DNA from: WJKP01 sp964531215
Lineage (GTDB): Bacteria; Patescibacteriota; Patescibacteriia; CAIXNZ01
Direction of reading: 5' to 3'
Assembly: GCA_964531215.1 (NCBI GenBank)
Contig: CAZHFK010000027.1
Coordinates: forward strand, 1-15,696
DNA: 15,696 bases
Of the stretch, positions 7,618 through 13,783 are shown piece by piece (position 1 is the first letter of the stretch; every line of letters begins with the position of its first letter). The notes beneath the pieces are model-generated. The model was not told where the DNA came from. It saw nothing but the letters and a program-made list of their open reading frames with translations, and made no database searches. A program made the translations under genes and the position numbers.

Positions 7618-8640
7618 ATGAAAAAGTATAATTGGCAAACTATAGGTCATAAAAAAATAGTTAAAATTTTGCAAAAGGGTATTGAGAACAATAAATTATC
7701 TCATGCTTATTTATTTTCCGGTAAAGAAAATTTAGGCAAAAGATTTTTGGCTGAGGAGTTTATCAATTCTATTTTATGTCATGATTATCATTTGAAAAAC
7801 AAACAAGAAGTCAAAAGTTTGCCGTGTAATGATTGTGTTTTTTGTAATCAACTAAATAAAAAAATTCATCCGGATGTTTATTTTTTAAAAAAAGAAGAAG
7901 ATAAAAAAAATATCAGCGTAGAACAGGTAAGAGAAATGCAAAAAGTTTTGCATATGACTTCTTTTCTGAATTCATATAAAATAGCTTTGATTGATAGTGC
8001 TGATGATTTGAGTGAAAGCGCTCAAAATGCGCTTTTGAAAATATTAGAGGAGCCAAAATCAAAAACGATTTTAATTTTAATCGGCAGTGATTATAATAGA
8101 TTATTGCCCACAATTTTTTCTCGTTGTCAAATTTTTAGATTTTTACCACTTTCTAATGATTTAATATTTAATCATTTGATTGAATTGGGAGTTAGTCGTG
8201 AACAAGCTAATTTATTTACAGCCTTATCACATGGTCAAATAGGGATGGCAATTAATTTTTATAAAAATCAGGATTTTTTTACCGAATATATTGAAAATAC
8301 CAAGCAATTTTTAGATTTATTTAACAATAATATCCGTAATCAGTTTAAAATTTTAGATAGTTTACTGGCTGGTTTTAAAAATAATTTTGAAATAAATAAT
8401 CATTTAAATAAAGAGTTGGATTATTGGCAATTGGTTTTACGTGATATTTTAGCCATGCAATATAATTTGGATAATTTAGTAGTTAATCTTTATTTTAAAG
8501 ATAAACTGGCTGAATTGGCTAAAAAATACAAAAGCTGGCAAATAATTGAATTATTAGCTAAAATAAAAACAGTTAAACAATATTTAACATATAATATAAA
8601 TCCGCGCTTAGCAGTGGAAAACTTAGTTTTAAATTTTTAA
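7618..8640 (+). CDS. holB: DNA polymerase III delta prime subunit
   Basis: A 340-aa AAA+ protein of the clamp loader, which opens the sliding clamp and places it on primed DNA. HAYLFSGKENLGKR (29-42) is a P-loop position lacking the GKT/GKS signature, as expected for the non-hydrolysing delta prime subunit. C54, C70, C73 and C76 form the zinc module shared by bacterial DnaX and HolB. DSADDL (126-131) replaces Walker B, ALLKILEEP (138-146) is the classic motif, and SRC (168-170) holds the SRC motif whose arginine is the trans-acting finger. The degenerate P-loop is why I call HolB rather than DnaX, along with the lack of a long C-terminal tail. It starts a new transcript with a leaderless-type promoter and is 10 nt upstream of the lipoprotein gene. 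Confidence 0.9.
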   Translation: MKKYNWQTIGHKKIVKILQKGIENNKLSHAYLFSGKENLGKRFLAEEFINSILCHDYHLKNKQEVKSLPCNDCVFCNQLNKKIHPDVYFLKKEEDKKNISVEQVREMQKVLHMTSFLNSYKIALIDSADDLSESAQNALLKILEEPKSKTILILIGSDYNRLLPTIFSRCQIFRFLPLSNDLIFNHLIELGVSREQANLFTALSHGQIGMAINFYKNQDFFTEYIENTKQFLDLFNNNIRNQFKILDSLLAGFKNNFEINNHLNKELDYWQLVLRDILAMQYNLDNLVVNLYFKDKLAELAKKYKSWQIIELLAKIKTVKQYLTYNINPRLAVENLVLNF

Positions 8641-8650
8641 TAAAATTTAT

Positions 8651-9754
8651 ATGGGGAAATTAAATTTAAAAACAATAAAGATTTTCAGTTTGGTGTTTTT
8701 TGTTAGTATTTTTTTATTAACCGGCTGTATTTCAATTAAAGGTGATAAAAAGACAGTTAAAACCGGCCCTTTGGGTGTTTATAAATCAACCGATGCTTCA
8801 GAAACCTGGAAAGTTAAAAATGATTTACTCAATATTGAAGCTAAAAAAGTAAATATTGATGATGCAACAATAAAAAGAATTGTCATGGATCCGTCTGATA
8901 ATAAAGTTTTGTATTTAGCAACAGACCGAGGTATGTTTTATTCTTTAAAAGCTGCTGACAGTTGGCAAAAAATCGATCAGTTTAAAGATTTTAGTGTTAA
9001 TGACGTCGCAGTCAGTTATTTTGATAAATGTACTGTTTTTGTCGGTTCCGGCCAATCTATTTACAGAACAACCGATTGTTTGCGTACCTGGCAGCAAATG
9101 TATTTTGATAAAACCAGAGAAAATTTGCAAATAACCGATGTGGAAACAGAAGATTATAATCCTAATGTTATTTATGCCGCGACTAATAAGGGTGATGTTT
9201 TAAAAAGTAGTGATAATGGAAAAACTTGGCAAACCATCCAGCGTCTAAAAAGTTCAGTTAGACAAATTTTAATTGACAAAGACGATACCAGGATAATATA
9301 TATTGTTACAGCCAGTAAAGGGCTTTTTAAAACAACCGATTCAGGTCAAACTTGGAGTCATAGTAAAGAAGAAACCGATTTAAACGAGGCCTTGGATCCT
9401 TTTCGAGATTCTGAAGAAGGTATGTATTTGGTACAGGATAAGACCAGAAAAAATACTTTTATTTATGCCTCACAATATGGTTTATTAAAAACAACCAATG
9501 GCGGTATGGATTGGGATGAGATCGATCTGATTACTGTAGCCAGAAAAGTAACCATTTATTCCTTGGCAATTGATCCGGTTAATTCCGATATAATTTATTA
9601 CGGTACTGATACAACTTTATACAAATCAATTGACGGGGGACAAAATTGGGCAACCAAGAATTCACCCAGCGGTTCGATTATCAATTTTTTATTAATTGAT
9701 CCGACTGATCCAAATATAATTTATTTGGGCAATAAAGCTTTACCTAAAAAATAA
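8651..9754 (+). CDS. Lipoprotein with seven Asp-box repeats (sialidase/sortilin-like beta-propeller)
   Basis: A 367-aa exported protein. The N-terminus has a basic start (K3, K7, K10), a hydrophobic core (11-22) and a lipobox LTGC (23-26), so Cys26 should be lipidated after signal peptidase II cleavage. Seven Asp-box-like hairpins follow: STDASETW (46-53), a degenerate one near 98-105, TTDCLRTW (140-147), SSDNGKTW (186-193), TTDSGQTW (228-235), TTNGGMDW (281-288) and SIDGGQNW (326-333). Seven repeats fit a beta-propeller of the BNR/VPS10/YCF48-like class. Between repeats lie the usual DPxDxxxxY strands, such as IDPTDPNIIYLG (349-360). No sialidase catalytic residues are evident, so glycosidase activity is not claimed; binding or scaffolding at the surface is more likely. 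It lies between holB and frr with 10-11 nt gaps, with no obvious functional link. Confidence 0.85.
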   Translation: MGKLNLKTIKIFSLVFFVSIFLLTGCISIKGDKKTVKTGPLGVYKSTDASETWKVKNDLLNIEAKKVNIDDATIKRIVMDPSDNKVLYLATDRGMFYSLKAADSWQKIDQFKDFSVNDVAVSYFDKCTVFVGSGQSIYRTTDCLRTWQQMYFDKTRENLQITDVETEDYNPNVIYAATNKGDVLKSSDNGKTWQTIQRLKSSVRQILIDKDDTRIIYIVTASKGLFKTTDSGQTWSHSKEETDLNEALDPFRDSEEGMYLVQDKTRKNTFIYASQYGLLKTTNGGMDWDEIDLITVARKVTIYSLAIDPVNSDIIYYGTDTTLYKSIDGGQNWATKNSPSGSIINFLLIDPTDPNIIYLGNKALPKK

Positions 9755-9765
9755 TTATAATTTTT

Positions 9766-10329
9766 ATGGCGGAATCAAATGTTTATATAGATCAAAAAAA
9801 AGAAGAATTTGAAAAAATAATAAATCATTTAAAAAAAGAATTAGCTGGCTTAAGAACCGGTCGAGCACAAGCGACTTTAGTTGAAAATATTCAAGTTGAA
9901 GCTTATGGCGCCATGACACCTTTGATGCAGTTAGCCAGTATTAGCGTGCCTGATGCCCAAAGTATCAACATAGAACCTTGGGATAAAAATATTATGAAAG
10001 ATATTGAAAAAGCTTTAAATTATTCTAATTTGGGATTTTCAGTTGTTAATGCCGGTGATAAATTGATTGTAAAAATTCCGCCAATGACCGAAGAAAATCG
10101 CAAGGATCTTTTGAAAATTTTAAATAAAAAAGTTGAAGAAAGTAAAATCAGTATTCGTCAAATCAGGGATGATATTAAAGAAGATATTTTAGAAGCAGAA
10201 AAAAATAAAGAAATAACCGAAGATGATAAATACAAATTTTTAACTGATTTGGATAATTTAGTAAGCGAGTATAATAAAAAAATTGATGAATTGGCTAAAG
10301 ACAAAGAGCAGGAAATAATGAAAGTTTAA
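9766..10329 (+). CDS. frr: Ribosome recycling factor
   Basis: A 187-aa protein of normal length. With EF-G it splits the post-termination ribosome so that subunits can be reused. The signature LAGLRTGRAQATLVENIQVE (40-59) is the conserved helix and strand with the key arginines. PLMQLASISVPDAQSINIEPWD (65-86) is the domain 2 core, IPPMTEENRKDL (102-113) the hinge and ISIRQIRDDIKEDI (145-158) the C-terminal helix. frr usually follows pyrH or tsf; here it follows an unrelated lipoprotein gene. A TATAAT at 9756-9761 lies 4 nt before the ATG, but no -35 box is found, so I do not count it as a promoter. No Shine-Dalgarno is visible. Co-transcription from holB is likely. Confidence 0.97.
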   Translation: MAESNVYIDQKKEEFEKIINHLKKELAGLRTGRAQATLVENIQVEAYGAMTPLMQLASISVPDAQSINIEPWDKNIMKDIEKALNYSNLGFSVVNAGDKLIVKIPPMTEENRKDLLKILNKKVEESKISIRQIRDDIKEDILEAEKNKEITEDDKYKFLTDLDNLVSEYNKKIDELAKDKEQEIMKV

Positions 10330-10344
10330 AGTATGGATATTGCT

Positions 10345-10350
10345 TATAAT
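10345..10350 (+). promoter_or_regulatory. Probable -10 box of the glyS leader transcript
   Basis: A perfect TATAAT lies 16 nt after the frr stop. Transcription would begin near 10356-10358, just before the first stem of the T-box leader, which supports the assignment. No convincing -35 box is found at 16-18 nt upstream; the sequence there is AAGTTT-like. Confidence 0.5.
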
Positions 10351-10356
10351 TTTTAA

Positions 10357-10538
10357 ATACAGTGTTGATGAGGATATTGGCACCTCGGAGCTGTGAGTTA
10401 ATAAAGCGCATAAAATTTTGTTTATAATTCAACTATGCTCAGCATGACAAAATTTTATGAAGTTGGGTGGAACCGCCCATAAAAATGGGTCCCAAGACGA
10501 TAGATTTTGATTATTTTGTCGTTTTGAGACCCATTTTT
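10357..10538 (+). promoter_or_regulatory. T-box riboswitch, glycyl-tRNA sensing, short Stem I
   Basis: The antiterminator is exact. TTGGG (10463-10467) pairs with CCCAA (10491-10495), the 7-nt bulge TGGAACC (10468-10474) contains TGGA to pair with a tRNA NCCA end, and GCCCAT (10475-10480) pairs with ATGGGT (10485-10490) around an AAAA loop. This matches the T-box core GGGTGGNACCGC. Upstream, ACAG (10359-10362) pairs with CTGT (10391-10394) and GAGG (10370-10373) with CCTC (10383-10386), forming a short specifier arm. Its internal loop on the 3' side reads GGA then G (10387-10390), a glycine codon plus purine; GGC in the apical loop (10379-10381) is an alternative. A perfect 12-bp stem (10409-10420 with 10448-10459) follows, whose loop CAACT (10430-10434) can pair with AGTTG (10461-10465) as a pseudoknot. 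The terminator that follows excludes the antiterminator. Uncharged tRNA-Gly should promote read-through into glyS. The T-box class is established knowledge; the short-arm fold is my inference. Confidence 0.88.
10481..10538 (+). terminator. Regulated terminator of the glyS T-box
   Basis: AAAAATGGGTC (10481-10491) pairs with GACCCATTTTT (10528-10538). The stem continues after one mismatch with CAAGACGA (10493-10500) and TCGTTTTG (10519-10526, one G-U pair). The 3' arm ends in five T. It uses 10485-10495, which are also the 3' strand of the antiterminator, so the two folds cannot coexist. Confidence 0.85.
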
Positions 10539-10542
10539 AATT

Positions 10543-10570
10543 AACAATTTACAATTAACAATTTACAATT
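10543..10570 (+). repeat. Tandem repeat of a 14-nt unit before glyS
   Basis: Two exact copies of AACAATTTACAATT (10543-10556 and 10557-10570) abut the glyS ATG. The sequence holds no Shine-Dalgarno, so the initiation region of glyS is made of repeat. CAATTAACAAT at the junction is the reverse complement of a motif in the repeat after mreB (7514-7537). Confidence 0.8.
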
Positions 10571-11920
10571 ATGGCTAAAGAAAAATTCTCCGCCGCCAAG
10601 GCTTCGGCGGACAGCGAAAATTTAATGGAAAAAATCGTTTCACTTTGTAAACGTCGTGGTTTTGTGTATCCTGGCTCGGAAATTTACGGTGGACTGGCTA
10701 ATACTTATGATTATGGCCCATTGGGAGTCGAATTAAAAAAGAATATTAAAAATATTTGGTGGAAATATTTTATTCATGACAGGGGAGACATGGTTGGTTT
10801 GGATGGCGGAATTATATCCAGTGAAAAGATTTGGCAGGCCTCCGGTCATGTTCAGAATTTTAAGGATCCATTGGTTGAATGTAAAAAATGTCATAAACGT
10901 TTTAGACCTGATAAATTAAAAGATCCTTCCAAATGTCCGGAATGTGGCGGTGATTTTACTTCTGAAAAACAATTCAGTTTACTTTTTAAAGCTATGATCG
11001 GGCCGGTTGAAAGTGATCAGACATTGGCTTATTTGCGAGGTGAAACAGCGCAAAATATCTTTATCAATTTTAAAAATGTTTTGCAATCAACAAATCTTAA
11101 AATCCCTTTTGGTATCGGCCAAATGGGCAAAGCTTTTAGAAACGAGATTACGACTGGTAATTTTATTTTTCGCACAATAGAATTTGAACAAATGGAAATC
11201 GAGTATTTTATTTCACCCAAAGCTGATTGGAATAAAATTTTCGACCAGTGGGTTGATTATATGCATGGCTTTATGGGGCTTATCGGTTTAAATAAAAAAA
11301 TGATGCATGATGAGGAAATTCCTGATAAAGAGCGGGCTTTTTATTCTAAAAGAACTATTGACATGGAATATGATTTTCCTTTTGGACAAGATGAATTATG
11401 GGCGATTGCTTATAGAACCGATTATGACTTAAAACAGCATCAGCAGCATTCCGAGGAAGATTTGCAATATTTTGATGATGAAACAAAAGAAAAATATATT
11501 CCTCATGTTATAGAACCGACTTTTGGCGTTGATAGGACTATTTTGGCAATTTTAACAACCGCTTATAAAGAAGAAGATGTTAATGGCGAGAAACGCGTGG
11601 TTTTAAAATTACACCCGAATATCGCTCCTTATAAAATAGCGGTATTTCCTTTATTGCGGAATAAGCCGGATATAGTTAAAAAGGCAAGTGAAGTTTATGA
11701 TAGTTTGAAAGATCAATTTAATGTTTTTTGGGATGACAGGGGCAATATAGGTAAAAGATACCGTTATCAGGACGAGATTGGTACGCCTTATTGTGTGACA
11801 GTTGATTTTGAAACTTTGGAAAAAGATAATAGCGTGACTGTTAGAGACAGGGATTCCATGAAACAGGAGAGAGTGCCAATTGAAAAATTAAAAGATTATT
11901 TTAACTCTAAATTAGATTAA
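10571..11920 (+). CDS. glyS: Glycyl-tRNA synthetase (alpha2, class II)
   Basis: A 449-aa single-chain enzyme of the dimeric type found in Archaea, eukaryotes and part of the bacteria; it charges tRNA-Gly. RRGFVYPGSEIYGG (28-41) and TYDYGPLGVELKKN (45-58) carry motif 1 and the glycine site. C104, C107, C122 and C125 are a zinc knuckle. LRGETAQNIF (155-164) and GQMGKAFRNEI (183-193) with FRTIEFEQMEIEYF (200-213) form motif 2 and the active site. EPTFGVDRTILAIL is motif 3. The C-terminal anticodon-binding domain runs from about KIAVFPLL to the end. A T-box leader precedes it and a strong hairpin follows it. The first 18 residues (AAKASADSE region) are not family-conserved and are encoded by a palindrome; ATG at 10625 (Met19, before EKIVSLCKRRGF) is a credible alternative start that matches the family N-terminus. 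Confidence 0.96.
   Translation: MAKEKFSAAKASADSENLMEKIVSLCKRRGFVYPGSEIYGGLANTYDYGPLGVELKKNIKNIWWKYFIHDRGDMVGLDGGIISSEKIWQASGHVQNFKDPLVECKKCHKRFRPDKLKDPSKCPECGGDFTSEKQFSLLFKAMIGPVESDQTLAYLRGETAQNIFINFKNVLQSTNLKIPFGIGQMGKAFRNEITTGNFIFRTIEFEQMEIEYFISPKADWNKIFDQWVDYMHGFMGLIGLNKKMMHDEEIPDKERAFYSKRTIDMEYDFPFGQDELWAIAYRTDYDLKQHQQHSEEDLQYFDDETKEKYIPHVIEPTFGVDRTILAILTTAYKEEDVNGEKRVVLKLHPNIAPYKIAVFPLLRNKPDIVKKASEVYDSLKDQFNVFWDDRGNIGKRYRYQDEIGTPYCVTVDFETLEKDNSVTVRDRDSMKQERVPIEKLKDYFNSKLD
10589..10611 (+). repeat. GC-rich palindrome inside the start of glyS
   Basis: TCCGCCG (10589-10595) and CGGCGGA (10605-10611) are perfect inverted repeats with a 9-nt loop. The TTCGGCGG string resembles the piece at 15570-15577. 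This GC-rich element is out of character with the surrounding AT-rich sequence and encodes an N-terminal part that other glycyl-tRNA synthetases lack. Confidence 0.6.
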
Positions 11921-11927
11921 ATTTAAA

Positions 11928-11956
11928 TAGGCCGTTTGCTAAAAGCAAACGGCCTA
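11928..11956 (+). terminator. Terminator hairpin after glyS, possibly bidirectional
   Basis: A perfect 13-bp stem pairs 11928-11940 (TAGGCCGTTTGCT) with 11944-11956 around an AAA loop. It is followed on the + side by AAATTTTAATATTTT and on the - side by TTTAAATTT, both modest U-tracts. It stands 7 nt after the glyS stop and 13 nt beyond the end of the minus-strand mini-ORF, so it could serve both strands. Confidence 0.75.
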
Positions 11957-11969
11957 AAATTTTAATATT

Positions 11970-12070
11970 TTACCAGTCATTGACCGGGTTTCCTTTAATA
12001 TGTCCGCAGTGGCGGCATTTTTCGTCAAGATATTTTATCGCAAGTGGCGTGATAAAAACCAGACGAGCAT
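11970..12070 (-). pseudogene. Cryptic or frameshifted zinc-finger mini-protein
   Basis: Read on the minus strand, the frame ending at the TAA (11970-11972) encodes KYLDEKCRHCGHIKGNPV then NDW. It has a CxxC pair and a clearly non-random composition. The frame is open back to a stop at 12081-12083 but contains no ATG, GTG or TTG. An ATG at 12068-12070 lies one frame away. Adding a single base to the A5 run at 12054-12058 joins that ATG to the zinc-finger frame and gives a 33-aa protein starting MLVWFFITPLAIKYLDEK. So it is a decayed gene, a sequencing error in a homopolymer, or a chance frame. The hairpin at 11928-11956 would terminate it. Function unknown. Confidence 0.35.
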
Positions 12071-12171
12071 ATAAAGGATTTTATAGAATTTACGGCAATT
12101 ATTGATTTTTTTTGCTATAAAAGCCTTCTTTGTTTATTTACTAAATTTAATATAAATTATTTTTTGTCAAT

Positions 12172-12201
12172 TTGGCTTAAATATGTTTTTTATGATAAAA
12201 T
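12172..12201 (+). promoter_or_regulatory. Probable dodecin promoter
   Basis: TTGGCT (12172-12177), an 18-nt spacer and TAAAAT (12196-12201). The leader to the ATG at 12249 would be about 40 nt and contains only a weak AAAGAG ahead of the start codon. Confidence 0.4.
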
Positions 12202-12248
12202 TTAAATAGTAGTAGTAACAATCACTAATTATTAAATATATAAAGAGT

Positions 12249-12449
12249 ATGTGTGTAAAAATTATTGAGTTAATTGGCACTTCAAATACAAGTTTTGAAG
12301 ATGCTATCCAAGATGCAATTAATACCGCATCAAAGAGTTTACGGGGCATAAGCGGAGTTGACGTTGTAGGGCAGACTGCCGTAGTAGAGAATAATAAAAT
12401 TGCAGAATTTCGAGTTAATGTTAAAGTCGCTTTTTCTTTGGAGAAATAA
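12249..12449 (+). CDS. Dodecin (flavin-binding)
   Basis: A 66-aa protein, the normal length for dodecins, which assemble into hollow dodecamers that bind and store flavin (FMN, riboflavin or lumichrome) or CoA. VKIIELIGTSNTSFEDAIQDAINTASKSLRGISG spans residues 3-36, followed by VDVVGQTAVVENNKI (37-51) and EFRVNVKVAF (53-62), the three-strand and helix pattern of the family. The flavin-stacking residue of bacterial dodecins is usually a tryptophan near SWEDA; here that position is Phe16 (TSFEDA), still aromatic. The conserved Gln of VxQTA is present (Gln42). It has a promoter of its own and an apparently single-gene or leader position before the M16 protease, with a 53-nt gap. Confidence 0.93.
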   Translation: MCVKIIELIGTSNTSFEDAIQDAINTASKSLRGISGVDVVGQTAVVENNKIAEFRVNVKVAFSLEK

Positions 12450-12475
12450 TTAATTTTAAATTATTTTATTAATAA

Positions 12476-12493
12476 ACGATAATTTTGTATCGT
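12476..12493 (+). repeat. Small inverted repeat before the M16 gene
   Basis: ACGATA (12476-12481) and TATCGT (12488-12493) form a perfect 6-bp stem with a 6-nt loop, ending 9 nt before the preferred ATG at 12503. It could be a weak terminator remnant or operator; no function is claimed. It covers the TTG at 12485, arguing against use of that codon as a start. Confidence 0.35.
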
Positions 12494-12502
12494 AGATATT
12501 TT

Positions 12503-13777
12503 ATGTATCAAAAATTTTCATTAAAAAATGGTTTTCCCGTAATTTTTGTGCCACAAGAAGGTAAATCTTTGACTTTATTGGTTTTATATAAAGTCGGTTC
12601 GCGCTATGAAGATTTAAAAATAAATCATGGCGTCTCGCATTTTATTGAACATTTAATGTTTAAAGGAACCAGGAAAAGACCGACCACTTTGGATATTTCT
12701 AAAGAATTGGACAATATCGGTGCTGAATTTAATGCTTATACTGCCAAAGATCATACCGGGTATTGGATTAGAGCCAATGCTGCCAAAGTTGATTTGGCTT
12801 GTGATATTTTGTCAGATATGTTAATTAACTCTAAATTTGATAAAGAGGAAATTAATCGCGAAAAAGGCGTTATTATTGAAGAAATAAAAATGTATGAAGA
12901 TCAGCCAATGTATTATGCCGAAATGTTATTTGAACAGCTTGTTTTTAAGGGAAATACCTTGGCCACTGATATTGCCGGTACGGAAAAATCAGTCAGGCAA
13001 ATGACCAGAAAAAATATTATGGATTATTTAAATTCTTTTTATGTCCCGGATAATGCGGTTATTGTGATCGCCGGTAAAATTAATAAAAAACTTAAAAGTA
13101 TATTGAGTAAAAAATTTGTTCACGCCCCTAGTGGTGAATATGGCGTTTTTAGTAATCAATTTGAACCATTTATTAATAATCAAAGAGAAAAAAGAATATT
13201 ACTTAATTATAAAAATACAAAACAGGTGCATTTGGCAATGGGATTTCCGGCTTATTCTTATTTTCATAATGATTTATATGCTTTGCATATTTTATCGATT
13301 ATATTGGGCGGCAATATGAGTTCAAGGTTGTTTATTAATGTTAGAGAAAGGCAAGGCTTATGTTATTATATAAAGTCGCAAGCCGATATATATGAAGATA
13401 CCGGTAATTTAATGATTCGCGCCGGATTGGATATGAGTAAAATTGATCAGGCAATCAAAATCATTATTACAGAATTAAAAAAGATAAAAAATAAAGGCGT
13501 AGATATTAAAGAAATAAAAATGGCCAAAGAATTTTTAAAGGGCCGTATGATTTTACATTTGGAAGAATCAAATCATTTGGCTGAATTTTATGGCCGGCAG
13601 TTTATTTTAACTGATAAAATTTTGCCTCCGAATCAAAAAATTAAAAAAATCGATGAAGTGACCAAAGCTCAGGTTAACAAGGTTGCCAAAGATATCATTA
13701 AAACCGAAAAACTTAATTTGGCCATGATTAGTCCGTTTAAAGATAAAAAAAGATTTTCTAAATTATTAAAAGTTTAA
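12503..13777 (+). CDS. M16 family zinc metalloprotease (processing-peptidase-like)
   Basis: The ATG at 12503 gives a 424-aa protein beginning MYQKFSLKNGFPVIFVPQE, which matches the usual short N-terminus; an in-frame TTG at 12485 would add six residues but lies in a hairpin. With the ATG numbering, the inverted zinc motif HFIEH is at about 46-50, with the third ligand glutamate in IIEEIKMYED, about 77 residues on (E127). GAEFNAYTAKDHTGYWI is the conserved active-site-domain strand. NVRERQGLCYYIKSQ in the second half carries the Arg/Tyr pair that binds substrate. The size and two-domain layout match the bacterial PqqL/YmxG-like half proteins that act as dimers. There is no signal peptide, so it is probably cytosolic and degrades or trims peptides. 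It is 6 nt upstream of tpiA. Substrate unknown. Confidence 0.93.
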   Translation: MYQKFSLKNGFPVIFVPQEGKSLTLLVLYKVGSRYEDLKINHGVSHFIEHLMFKGTRKRPTTLDISKELDNIGAEFNAYTAKDHTGYWIRANAAKVDLACDILSDMLINSKFDKEEINREKGVIIEEIKMYEDQPMYYAEMLFEQLVFKGNTLATDIAGTEKSVRQMTRKNIMDYLNSFYVPDNAVIVIAGKINKKLKSILSKKFVHAPSGEYGVFSNQFEPFINNQREKRILLNYKNTKQVHLAMGFPAYSYFHNDLYALHILSIILGGNMSSRLFINVRERQGLCYYIKSQADIYEDTGNLMIRAGLDMSKIDQAIKIIITELKKIKNKGVDIKEIKMAKEFLKGRMILHLEESNHLAEFYGRQFILTDKILPPNQKIKKIDEVTKAQVNKVAKDIIKTEKLNLAMISPFKDKKRFSKLLKV

Positions 13778-13783
13778 AAAATT

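Larger units (their letters stand above)
11921..12248. other. Intergenic region between glyS and dodecin
   Basis: This 328-nt stretch holds the glyS hairpin (11928-11956) and a cryptic minus-strand zinc-finger mini-ORF (11970-12070). A second hairpin pairs TTTTATC (12033-12039) with GATAAAA (12051-12057) and is extended by GC/GC. The dodecin promoter lies at 12172-12201. Between about 12085 and 12160 I see only AT-rich sequence, with a TTGACA in minus orientation (12165-12170) but no convincing -10 box. Confidence 0.5.

Noticed and set aside
7618..8640. DnaX (tau/gamma) instead of HolB
   Set aside because: The P-loop lacks GKT/GKS and the protein lacks the long C-terminal domains of DnaX, so delta prime fits better, although the zinc cysteines are shared.
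9756..9761. TATAAT directly before frr as a leaderless promoter
   Set aside because: No -35 box at 16-18 nt and the gap to the ATG is only 4 nt; AT-rich sequence makes chance matches likely.
12485..12502. TTG start giving six extra residues to the M16 protease
   Set aside because: The ATG at 12503 matches the normal family N-terminus, and the TTG lies within a small inverted repeat with no ribosome binding site.
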